NCBI GenBank assembly: GCA_902492855.1
Contig: CABUMU010000017.1
Coordinates: forward strand, 1 to 22,067
Origin: an uncultured Collinsella sp.
GTDB taxonomy: Bacteria > Actinomycetota > Coriobacteriia > Coriobacteriales > Coriobacteriaceae
Length of the DNA: 22,067 nucleotides
Direction of reading: 5' to 3'
Made by a program: the position numbers and the translations under genes. Shown here in pieces: positions 7,584 to 14,242 of the stretch. Under the pieces are notes generated by a model. That model saw only the letters and a program-made list of their open reading frames with translations, made no database searches and had not been told where the DNA came from. The first letter of the stretch is position 1; each line of letters begins with the position of its first letter.

Positions 7584-9029
7584 ATGAGCGATAGCCAGAA
7601 CATGTCCGATGAGGTGCGCGCCCGCCTGCGCGCCATCCCTTCCGTCAACGAGCTGCTCGCAGAGTGGCCGGTGGTGAAGGCGGTAGGGGAGACCTGCGAC
7701 GCGGTTGTGCATGCTGCCGTGACGGCCGAGCTCGACGGGGAGCGCGCCGCGATTCGTGCCGGTGCCGCCCCGCGTTCCAAGCGCGAACTGGCCTCGGCCA
7801 TCGAGTGGCGTGCGCATCGCTCCGCGCTGCCGAGCCTGCGTCCCGCCGTCAACGCCACGGGTGTGGTTATCCATACCAACTTGGGTCGCGCCCCGCTCGC
7901 GGAATCGGCTGCCAAGGCCGTGGCCGAGGTCGCGCGCGGGTACAGTACGCTCGAGTACAGTGTGGACACCTGCTCGCGCGGGTCGCGCAAGGAGCACGCC
8001 GCGCAACTGATTCGCTCGCTCACCGGTGCCGAGGATGCGCTCGTGGTCAACAACAACGCCGCCGCGGTGCTGCTGGTGCTGGCGACTCATGCCGCGGGCA
8101 AAGAGGTCATCGTGAGTCGTGGCGAGCTCGTCGAGATTGGCGGCAGCTTCCGTATTCCCGACGTCATGGCGGCCTCGGGCGCCAAGCTTGTCGAGGTCGG
8201 TGCCACCAACCGCACGCACCTTGCCGATTACGAGCGCGCCATCACGTCCGATACGGCCATGATCCTGAAGGTCCATCCTTCCAACTATCGCATCGAGGGT
8301 TTTCACGAGGAAGTGAGCTCAAGGGAGCTCGCCGTCCTGGCCCATAAGCACGGCCTGCTGTTCTATGAAGACCAGGGGTCGGGGGCGCTGTTGCCCGACG
8401 ACATCCTGGTTCGCGGCGGCGAGGAGACTACGCCCGCTTCGGTGGCGTCGGGGCTCGATATCGTGTCGTGCTCGGGCGACAAGCTGCTCGGTGCCGCTCA
8501 GGCGGGCATTATCATGGGCCGTCGTGATCTGGTCCAGGCCTGTGGGTCGCATCCGCTCATGCGCGCCCTGCGCCCGGGCAAGTTGGCGCTCACGGCGCTC
8601 GAGGCCACGCTGCGTATCTACATGGACGGCGCCGATGTTGCCCATCGCGATATTCCGGTGCTCAGCATGCTCACGCTTCCGCAGGCTCATCTGGAGCGTC
8701 GCGCCCGCAAGCTGCACGATCGTATGGTCGCCGGGCTCGATAAGGCCGGTTGCCCGTGCGCCGTTGAGTTGGAGATTGTCGAGGAGTCCTCGACCCCCGG
8801 TGGCGGTTCGCTGCCTACCATGGAGCTACCCACGATGTGCGTTGCTGACGAGCGCCTGACGGTCGACGCGCTCAAGCGCTCGCTTGTCCAGGACTTCGAT
8901 ACGCCGGTCGTCACGCGAACCTCGCACGACCGCATTCTGTTTGATGTGCGCACGCTCGTGGGCGACCGCGATATTGAGACGGCGGCATCGACGCTTGCCG
9001 CATGCGTTGAGAAGGCGATTTCTCGATGA
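7584..9029 (+). CDS. selA: L-seryl-tRNA(Sec) selenium transferase, SelA
   Basis: SelA is the PLP enzyme that converts Ser-tRNA(Sec) to Sec-tRNA(Sec) using selenophosphate. The 481-residue protein (E. coli SelA is 463) has the family's N-terminal domain with RAIPSVNELL (16-25) and PAVNATGVVIHTNLGRAPL (88-106). The central fold-type I PLP domain contains NNNAAAVLL at 156-164, and SCSGDKLLGAAQAG at 295-308 places the Schiff-base lysine at K300. The ATG follows GAAAGG. The stop overlaps the next start (ATGA at 9026-9029), so selA and selB are translationally coupled. With selC just behind selB, this is a full selenocysteine decoding locus apart from selD, which is not in the window. Confidence 0.96.
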   Translation: MSDSQNMSDEVRARLRAIPSVNELLAEWPVVKAVGETCDAVVHAAVTAELDGERAAIRAGAAPRSKRELASAIEWRAHRSALPSLRPAVNATGVVIHTNLGRAPLAESAAKAVAEVARGYSTLEYSVDTCSRGSRKEHAAQLIRSLTGAEDALVVNNNAAAVLLVLATHAAGKEVIVSRGELVEIGGSFRIPDVMAASGAKLVEVGATNRTHLADYERAITSDTAMILKVHPSNYRIEGFHEEVSSRELAVLAHKHGLLFYEDQGSGALLPDDILVRGGEETTPASVASGLDIVSCSGDKLLGAAQAGIIMGRRDLVQACGSHPLMRALRPGKLALTALEATLRIYMDGADVAHRDIPVLSMLTLPQAHLERRARKLHDRMVAGLDKAGCPCAVELEIVEESSTPGGGSLPTMELPTMCVADERLTVDALKRSLVQDFDTPVVTRTSHDRILFDVRTLVGDRDIETAASTLAACVEKAISR

Positions 9030-10993
9030 GTGAGGTTCAGGTGCTGGTGGAGTGTCCCGTTATCGTTGGCACGGCGGGCCACGTTGACCACGGTAAGTCG
9101 GCGCTGATCGAGGCGCTGACGGGTAAAAACCCCGACCGCCTGGAAGTTGAGCGTCGTCGCGGTATGACCGTTGAGCTGGGCTTTGGCGAGCTGGCGCTGC
9201 CGAGTGGCAAGATCGTGGGCCTGGTCGACGTGCCGGGGCATGCCCATTACCTGCGCGCCATGGTACAGGGTGCGACAGGCATCGACGTTGCCGTGTTGGT
9301 GGTATCGGCCGTCGAAGGCGTGATGCCACAGACCCGCGAGCACGTGCATGTGCTGGAGCTGCTGGGCGTCACACACATGGTAGTGGCGCTGACGATGTGC
9401 GACCTGGCCGATGCCGAGATGACCGAGCTTGCCGAGCTCGACGTCGATGACTTTTTGTCGGGTACCGTGTTTGCGGACGCGCCGATCGTGCCTGTGTCGT
9501 CCAAGACCGGCGCGGGAATCGATGACCTACTGGCTGCGCTCGACGAGCATGTTGCCGCTTGCTGGGATTCCTGCCGTGCCCGTGCCGAGCTCACCGATGC
9601 CGCACCGCGTCTGCCCATCGACCGCTGCTTTACGATCAAGGGCGCCGGTACCGTGGTGACGGGAACACTGCACGATGCGCCCGTCGCGGTGGGCGACGAG
9701 CTCGTCGCGCTGCCGTCGCGCACGGCCTGTCGCGTGCGCGGGATCCAAGTGCATGGCGACACGCAGCAGGCGCTGCCCGGTCAGCGTGTGGCGCTCAACT
9801 TGGTGGGCGATGGTGTCGCCGCGCTCGATCGCGGTGAGATGCTCGGCGTGGCGGGCCGCTTTGGCCAGACGATGCGCTTTATGATGACGTTTACGTATTT
9901 GGGTCGCGAGGGAGCCAAGCCGCGTGTGCTCGAGTCGGGTGCGCGTGTGCACGTGATGGCGGGTACGGCCGAGGTAGTCGGTCGCATCATGTTCATGGAG
10001 GGCGAGGCCCCCATGGCGGTGGGCGAGACCCGTATCGTTCAGGTGCGCTTGGAAAACTCGCTGCCGCTACGTGCCGGGGACCATGCCGTGGTGCTGTCTT
10101 ATTCGCCCGTGATGCTTGTTGGCGGCGGGCGCGTGCTGCTTTCGCGCTGCCGTCGCTCGCGCGAGCTTGTTGAAGGGGAGCGTGCGCTGTATGCGGCGCT
10201 CGAGGCCGGAGATATTGAGGGCGGTGTGGATGCGTGGCTGGCGCTGCAAGCGCTGCCGGTTGCGGCTGCCGATGTTACCGCGGCGCTCGATCTTGTTGCC
10301 GGTGAGGCTGAGGCGGCGTTGCGCGAGTTGGTGGCGAAGGGCGCTGCTTGCGCGCTTGCTGGCTCGGATGGCTCGCTGTATGCAGATGCTTCCGCGCTCG
10401 ACGCCGCGATGGATGCACTGGCGGCGACCCTGTCAGCCATGCATGCGGCGGCTCCCAAGGAGACGGGCTTTACGCCCGGTGCCGTTGCCCATGCTGCGTG
10501 GCCTGCCGCTGATGAAGCCGTTGCCGCGGCTCTGATTGCCGAGGGCTGCTCGCGTGGCGTGTGCGCCGCCGAGGGCGCCGAGGTATTCGATCCGCATTCG
10601 GCCGCCGCGGCGGCACGCGTGGTGCGAGAGGCTTGCGAGCGCATCGTCGCGCTGCTTGACGAGGCCGGCTTGGATGCACCGGCACTTCCCGAGGTGGGCG
10701 AACAGCTGCAGCTCGGCCGCGACACCATGACGCGTGCCCTGCGCGAGCTTTCCCTCAACCGCGCAATCGTTAAGGTCGAGCGCGACGTTGCCCTGTCCGC
10801 TGCTGCCGAGGCCCATGCGCGTGAGCTCGTCGCCGCCGCCATTGAGGCGGCCGGCGGCGCTGCCACCACGAGCGTGCTGCGCGAGGCCCTGGGCGTGTCG
10901 CGCAAACGCGCCATCAGCATCTTGGAGCACCTGGATGCCGTGCGCTTTACGGTGCTCGACAAGGATGCCGGCGGCCTGCGCTCCCTGCGCTAG
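9026..10993 (+). CDS. selB: Selenocysteine-specific translation elongation factor, SelB
   Basis: SelB is the EF-Tu paralogue that carries Sec-tRNA(Sec) to UGA codons followed by a SECIS hairpin. The 655-residue protein (E. coli 614) has an N-terminal GTPase domain with G1 GTAGHVDHGKS (15-25), switch I RGMTVELGFG (45-54), G3 DVPGH (68-72) and G5 SSKTG (158-162). EF-Tu-like domains 2 and 3 run to about 375, followed by C-terminal winged-helix repeats. The last one, SVLREALGVSRKRAISILEHL (starting near 615), resembles the SECIS-binding WH4 of SelB. The G4 motif, usually NKxD or TKxD, reads TMCD (123-126), so its lysine is replaced by methionine; D126, which selects guanine, is kept. The gene overlaps selA by 4 nt and is followed 36 nt later by selC. 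Confidence 0.95.
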   Translation: MSEVQVLVECPVIVGTAGHVDHGKSALIEALTGKNPDRLEVERRRGMTVELGFGELALPSGKIVGLVDVPGHAHYLRAMVQGATGIDVAVLVVSAVEGVMPQTREHVHVLELLGVTHMVVALTMCDLADAEMTELAELDVDDFLSGTVFADAPIVPVSSKTGAGIDDLLAALDEHVAACWDSCRARAELTDAAPRLPIDRCFTIKGAGTVVTGTLHDAPVAVGDELVALPSRTACRVRGIQVHGDTQQALPGQRVALNLVGDGVAALDRGEMLGVAGRFGQTMRFMMTFTYLGREGAKPRVLESGARVHVMAGTAEVVGRIMFMEGEAPMAVGETRIVQVRLENSLPLRAGDHAVVLSYSPVMLVGGGRVLLSRCRRSRELVEGERALYAALEAGDIEGGVDAWLALQALPVAAADVTAALDLVAGEAEAALRELVAKGAACALAGSDGSLYADASALDAAMDALAATLSAMHAAAPKETGFTPGAVAHAAWPAADEAVAAALIAEGCSRGVCAAEGAEVFDPHSAAAAARVVREACERIVALLDEAGLDAPALPEVGEQLQLGRDTMTRALRELSLNRAIVKVERDVALSAAAEAHARELVAAAIEAAGGAATTSVLREALGVSRKRAISILEHLDAVRFTVLDKDAGGLRSLR

Positions 10994-11005
10994 ATTGGCT
11001 GCTCG

Positions 11006-11017
11006 GTTTGGTAAAAT
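11006..11017 (+). promoter_or_regulatory. Candidate extended -10 promoter for selC
   Basis: GTTTGG followed by TAAAAT (11012-11017) gives an extended -10 element (TGG-TAAAAT) with no recognisable -35 box at normal spacing. It ends 12 nt before the 5' end of the tRNA-Sec gene, a plausible distance for a short leader. selC could equally be read through from selB. Confidence 0.35.
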
Positions 11018-11029
11018 ACCGCCGCACTT

Positions 11030-11126
11030 GGGAACGGATGGGCTCCGGTGGGCTCCGCGGTCCTCAAAACCGTTGCGAGGCGTGCAAAACGTCTTGGATG
11101 TGTTCGATTCACATACGTTCCCGCCA
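11030..11126 (+). tRNA. selC: tRNA-Sec (anticodon UCA), selC
   Basis: The 97-nt segment folds as a bacterial tRNA-Sec with encoded CCA. The acceptor arm is GGGAACGG (11030-11037) against ACGTTCCC before the GCCA end: seven pairs plus a G/A mismatch at the eighth. The D stem has 6 bp (GGGCTC/GGGCTC with two G-U pairs) and a CGGT loop, a tRNA-Sec hallmark. The anticodon stem is GCGGT/ACCGT with loop CCTCAAA, placing UCA as anticodon. The long variable arm CGAGGCGT/ACGTCTTG forms 8 bp with loop GCAAA. The T arm is ATGTG-TTCGATT-CACAT. Position 33 reads C instead of the near-universal U. The location directly after selB is the classical one for selC. It would deliver selenocysteine at UGA; the expected target is a formate dehydrogenase outside the window. 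Confidence 0.93.
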
Positions 11127-11134
11127 TACGCTAC

Positions 11135-11190
11135 CAGCGCTTTTGTGCTCGCGGTCTTACTGCGTGCCGCAAAGGCGCTGTTTTGTTTTT
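11135..11190 (+). terminator. Rho-independent terminator after selC
   Basis: An 11-bp stem forms between CAGCGCTTTTG (11135-11145) and CAAAGGCGCTG (11170-11180), with one G-U pair, followed by TTTTGTTTTT. An inner hairpin, CGCGGT-CTT-ACTGCG, is nested in the loop. It starts 9 nt after the tRNA CCA end and would end the selABC transcript. Confidence 0.75.
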
Positions 11191-11281
11191 GCATGGGTTT
11201 GCCGTGCCGCCTGCTTTATCGGCGACGGTATTTGGCTTCGTGTGCCGGGTTTTGAGCATACCGATGGGGGTGGTTTCCCGT

Positions 11282-11914
11282 ATGACTACCGTAAGACGGG
11301 CCAATCTTTCTTGTGTCGTTCAAGCGGGCGGATTGTCGTCGCGCATGGGCTGTGACAAGGCGCGCATGGCGTTTTGCGGTGAGCCGCTCATCGAGCGCGT
11401 GCTGGGTCGGCTGGCGCCAGTTGCCGGCGAGTTGGTCGTGACGACGTCGCGTCCCAGCGAGCTTGCCTACCTTGAAGAATGCACGTTTGACGGACTGCGC
11501 CCCCGCGTGGTGATGGACGTCGACGGTCCCGCTGGTGCCATGCGCGGCATCGCGAGCTCGTTGGCCGCGGCCCGATTGCCGCTCGTGGCGATCGTCGCCT
11601 GCGATATGCCGTTTGTCTCGCCGGAACTCATCGGCGCTCTTGCCGGTCGTGTCGAGGCCGAGGCGCTCGACGTGTGCGTGCCGCGCGAGGAGCGGGGGAT
11701 TGAGCCGCTTTGCGCCGTCTGGCGCCGTGACGCGTGTGCGCCGGTTGCCCAAGAGTTGCTCGACCAGGACCGCCAGCGCATTCGCTGCCTGATCAATCGC
11801 GTTCAGGCTGGTTATATGGATGAGCCGCAGATCGTTAAGGCCGCGGGCTCGACGCTCTGCTTCGAGAACGTCAATACGCCCGAGGAGTTTGCGGCGGCCG
11901 AGTTACTCGCCTAG
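11282..11914 (+). CDS. mobA: Molybdenum cofactor guanylyltransferase, MobA-like
   Basis: MobA attaches GMP to molybdopterin to form the MGD cofactor used by DMSO reductase-family enzymes such as formate dehydrogenase. The 210-residue protein is a nucleotidyltransferase: VVQAGGLSSRMGCDKARM at 12-29 is the nucleotide-binding signature with catalytic-loop Arg and Lys, DGPAGAMRGI is the central motif, and ACDMPFVSPEL holds the metal-binding Asp. EPLCAVWRR fits MobA (QPLxALY) better than the MocA cytidylyltransferase. The frame is open from 11048, but that region covers selC and its terminator. The ATG at 11282, with GGGGGTGG about 8 nt upstream, gives the normal MobA start. The product would serve the Mo enzyme at 5414-7531 and an upstream formate dehydrogenase; the xanthine-dehydrogenase-type enzyme at 15157 would be expected to need a different (cytosine) dinucleotide. 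Confidence 0.88.
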   Translation: MTTVRRANLSCVVQAGGLSSRMGCDKARMAFCGEPLIERVLGRLAPVAGELVVTTSRPSELAYLEECTFDGLRPRVVMDVDGPAGAMRGIASSLAAARLPLVAIVACDMPFVSPELIGALAGRVEAEALDVCVPREERGIEPLCAVWRRDACAPVAQELLDQDRQRIRCLINRVQAGYMDEPQIVKAAGSTLCFENVNTPEEFAAAELLA

Positions 11915-11929
11915 ACGATTGGAGTTGCC

Positions 11930-12325
11930 ATGTCTCACGATATTTGCCCCGATACCGGGGAACCTTGCACCTGCGATGGGTCCGAGCCTTGCACCTGCGG
12001 CTGTGGCGGCTGTGGACATACGGCCGAGGAAGAGGCAGCGGCGGCTGCGTATCGCGAGTCGCACCGCGAAGACCCGTCCGGTGAGGCCCTCGACCACGAG
12101 CGCAAGATTATCGTGTCGTTTGACAGCACCTTCGATGTGATGGAATGCGAGCAGCTGTGCCTGGATGCCGGCGTGCCCGGGCGCATTATGCCTTTGCCCG
12201 GCTCCATTACCGCAGGTTGCGGTCTGTGCTGGGCCATGCCGTTCTCGGGCGATGCGCTCGCCGCCTTCCGCGCTGCCACCGAAGGCCGCATAACCCCCGC
12301 CGACTACCATCAACTCGTCCTCTAG
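11930..12325 (+). CDS. DUF3343 (putative Se/S carrier-like) protein with Cys-rich N-terminus
   Basis: A 131-residue protein. Residues about 58-131 (KIIVSFDSTFDVMECEQLC, then PLPGSITAGCGLCWAMP) match the DUF3343 fold, annotated as putative Se/S carrier-like, with its characteristic strand-helix start and conserved CG motif (C97, C100 here as CGLC). The first 30 residues are unusual: seven cysteines (C6, C13, C15, C21, C23, C25, C28) include two copies of EPCTC and a CGCGGCGH cluster, suggesting a metal- or selenium-binding tail. An acidic/Ala-rich linker separates the two parts. The total is 11 Cys in 131 residues. It lies 15 nt after mobA with TTGGAG as ribosome binding site, so it is cotranscribed with mobA and sits directly downstream of selABC. 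A role in selenium or sulfur delivery is inference from family name and context. Confidence 0.8.
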   Translation: MSHDICPDTGEPCTCDGSEPCTCGCGGCGHTAEEEAAAAAYRESHREDPSGEALDHERKIIVSFDSTFDVMECEQLCLDAGVPGRIMPLPGSITAGCGLCWAMPFSGDALAAFRAATEGRITPADYHQLVL

Positions 12326-12331
12326 CCACCA

Positions 12332-12443
12332 AAACCACCACATTGGGGACAGGCACCTTTGTGGTGGTTTCGCTGCTTGAATGGCCTTCTTGTGGCATTA
12401 CGAGTCAAACCACCACAAAGGTGCCTGTCCCCAATGTGGTGGT
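12332..12443. repeat. REPIN/BIME-like inverted pair of 37-nt hairpin repeats
   Basis: Two perfect 37-bp copies in opposite orientation, 12334-12370 and 12407-12443, are separated by 36 nt. Each copy is itself a hairpin: ACCACCACA pairs with TGTGGTGGT across a loop containing GGGGACAGGCACC; the left copy extends to 11 bp (12332-12342 with 12360-12370). Inverted pairs of small hairpin repeats with this type of core resemble REP/REPIN elements mobilised by RAYT (REP-associated tyrosine) transposases. No transposase is in the window. The element starts 7 nt after the DUF3343 stop and could act as a bidirectional terminator or mRNA-stabilising structure between mobA-DUF3343 and gdhA. Confidence 0.85.
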
Positions 12444-12657
12444 ATGGACCATATGGACGAAACAGCTTTGAAACACGCGATTTGCACGTTGGGTGCTCAA
12501 AAACGCTTCTACCTGCATCGTAATCAAAACGAAACATCTGCTCGTCGGCTTATGCGAAACTTTGCTGCAACAGTGCGATATTATCCATACTCGATAAAGC
12601 TCGCGGCGCATGGGGCGCCTCGAACGACACTTTTCTTTTCCATCAATTGGAGGAAGC
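12444..12657 (+). other. Non-coding leader region of gdhA
   Basis: Together with the repeat at 12332-12443 this makes a 332-nt stretch without a gene. It is more AT-rich than its surroundings, as expected for a promoter region. Candidate boxes are TTGCTG at 12562-12567 and CATACT at 12586-12591 (18-nt spacer), but both are poor matches. The gdhA ribosome binding site TTGGAGGAAG lies at 12647-12656. No coding region or RNA gene is evident. Confidence 0.5.
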
Positions 12658-14013
12658 ATGAGCTACACGCAGAAAGTTCTCGAAGAGCTCAAGGCCCGCT
12701 ATCCCGAGCAGCCTGAGTTCATCCAGGCCGCGACCGAGATTCTCGGCACCATCCAGCCGGCGCTCGACGCCCACCCCGAGTACGAGGAGGCCTCCCTGCT
12801 TGAGCGCCTCGTCGAGCCCGAGCGCATCGTCATGTTCCGTGTTCCCTGGGTCGACGACCAGGGCAAGGTTCAGGTCAACCGCGGTTACCGCGTCGAGTTC
12901 AACTCTGCCATTGGACCCTACAAGGGCGGCCTGCGCTTTAATCCGACGGTCACCCTGGGCATGCTCAAGTTCCTGGGCTTGGAGCAGATCCTCAAGAACA
13001 GCTTGACCACCCTTCCCATGGGCGGCGGCAAGGGCGGCTCCGACTTTGACCCCAAGGGCAAGTCCAACAACGAGATCATGCACTTCTGCCAGTCCTTCAT
13101 GACCGAGCTCTATCGCCACATTGGCCCCAACACCGACGTTCCCGCCGGCGACCTGGGCGTTGGCGGCCGCGAGGTTGCCTACATGTTCGGTCAGTACAAG
13201 CGCCTGACCAACGAGTGGACCGGCGTCCTTACCGGCAAGGGCCTCTCCTTTGGCGGCTCGCTCGCCCGTACCGAGGCCACCGGCTACGGCCTGGTCTACT
13301 TTGTGGACGAGTACCTCAAGAGCCGCGGTGACTCCTTCGAGGGCAAGAACGTCGTCGTTCACGGTTCCGGTAACGTCGCCATCTACGCCGTCCAGAAGGT
13401 CTCCCAGCTCGGCGGCAAGGTGCTCGCCTGCTCCGATACCCACGGCTGGGTCGAGGATCCCGACGGCATCGACTACACCGTGCTCGAGCATGTCTACAAC
13501 AAGAAGCGCTCCGGCCACGACAAGGGCGTTACGCTCGCTATGTACGTTGACGAGAAGCCCAACGCCGTGTGGCACGAGGGCGACGGCCGCGGCGTATGGC
13601 AGCTTCCCTGCGACATCGCGCTGCCCTGCGCTCGCGAGAACACGCTGCTGCTCGAGGACGCCCAGGCGCTTGTCGCCAACGGCTGCAAGGTGGTCGGCGA
13701 GGGCGCGAACATGCCCACGACCATCGAGGCCACGACCTACTTCCAGGAGAACGGCGTCGCCTTTATGCCCGGTAAGGCTGCCAACGCCGGCGGCGTGCTC
13801 GTGTCCGGCCTGGAGATGAGCCAGAACGCCGAGCACCTGTCCTGGACCTTCGAGGAGGTCGACGGCAAGCTCGAGCAGCTCATGCGCGGCATGTTCCACA
13901 ACGTGGACGACACCGCCAAGGAGTATGGCCAGGAGGGCAACTTCGTCATGGGCGCCAACATCGCCGGCTTCCTGAAGGTTGCCGACGCCATGCTCGCCCA
14001 GGGCGTCTGCTAA
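12658..14013 (+). CDS. gdhA: Glutamate dehydrogenase (hexameric, NADP-type I)
   Basis: Interconverts 2-oxoglutarate plus ammonia and glutamate; in an anaerobe of this type it most likely assimilates ammonia. The 451-residue protein has the full length of the 50 kDa bacterial hexameric enzymes (E. coli GdhA 447). The substrate domain contains GPYKGGLRF (86-94) and LPMGGGKGGSDFDPKGKS (119-136), with catalytic K125 and D165 in VPAGDLGVGGRE. The Rossmann domain has the GSGNVA dinucleotide motif (236-241) and then SDTHGWV. The C-terminal GANIAGFLKVADAML is typical. The ATG at 12658 has a strong GGAGG upstream and gives the usual N-terminus. It is monocistronic, flanked by the inverted repeat pair upstream and a terminator downstream. 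NADP preference is inferred from family. Confidence 0.96.
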   Translation: MSYTQKVLEELKARYPEQPEFIQAATEILGTIQPALDAHPEYEEASLLERLVEPERIVMFRVPWVDDQGKVQVNRGYRVEFNSAIGPYKGGLRFNPTVTLGMLKFLGLEQILKNSLTTLPMGGGKGGSDFDPKGKSNNEIMHFCQSFMTELYRHIGPNTDVPAGDLGVGGREVAYMFGQYKRLTNEWTGVLTGKGLSFGGSLARTEATGYGLVYFVDEYLKSRGDSFEGKNVVVHGSGNVAIYAVQKVSQLGGKVLACSDTHGWVEDPDGIDYTVLEHVYNKKRSGHDKGVTLAMYVDEKPNAVWHEGDGRGVWQLPCDIALPCARENTLLLEDAQALVANGCKVVGEGANMPTTIEATTYFQENGVAFMPGKAANAGGVLVSGLEMSQNAEHLSWTFEEVDGKLEQLMRGMFHNVDDTAKEYGQEGNFVMGANIAGFLKVADAMLAQGVC

Positions 14014-14039
14014 ATCTTCGCTCGACATAGCATGCGATG

Positions 14040-14070
14040 AGGCTCCCAGCTATCCGGCTGGGAGCCTTTT
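14040..14070 (+). terminator. Rho-independent terminator after gdhA
   Basis: Perfect 10-bp stem GGCTCCCAGC (14041-14050) and GCTGGGAGCC (14057-14066), 6-nt loop, then TTTT. It starts 27 nt after the gdhA stop. Confidence 0.9.
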
Positions 14071-14088
14071 CTATCCCGGAGGACTCCT

Positions 14089-14163
14089 CATAACTTGCGG
14101 TGATATACGGACTTTTTTGCGTTCCAGAACGGCTAATCAGTCCGTATATCACCGCAAGTTATG
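14089..14163. repeat. Long perfect inverted repeat (25-bp arms) between gdhA and the Mo hydroxylase genes
   Basis: Arms 14089-14113 and 14139-14163 are exact reverse complements (outer part CATAACTTGCGG / CCGCAAGTTATG). The 25-nt loop begins with TTTTT and contains a smaller palindrome, CGTTC-CA-GAACG. No flanking target-site duplication was recognised. It lies beyond the gdhA terminator, so it is not needed to end that transcript. It may be a small non-autonomous mobile element, a cruciform or a second terminator acting from either side. It shares no obvious sequence with the other two long inverted repeats in the window. Confidence 0.85.
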
Positions 14164-14207
14164 GATGGGTGGGTGGATTTTGTCCTAAAACGGTGTGCGG
14201 CCCCTCG

Positions 14208-14218
14208 TTTGGTACACT
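14208..14218 (+). promoter_or_regulatory. Candidate extended -10 promoter for the Mo hydroxylase operon
   Basis: GTTTGG followed by TACACT (14213-14218) forms an extended -10 element very like the one before selC. It lies 24 nt before the ATG at 14243, giving a short leader. No clear -35 box is seen at 16-18 nt spacing. Confidence 0.35.
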
Positions 14219-14242
14219 TAAAAGTACTGGACAAGTGAAGAG

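Noticed and set aside
11048..11281. Longer mobA reading frame starting inside the tRNA-Sec gene
   Set aside because: The upstream codons overlap selC and its terminator; MobA family similarity begins only after ATG 11282, which has its own ribosome binding site.
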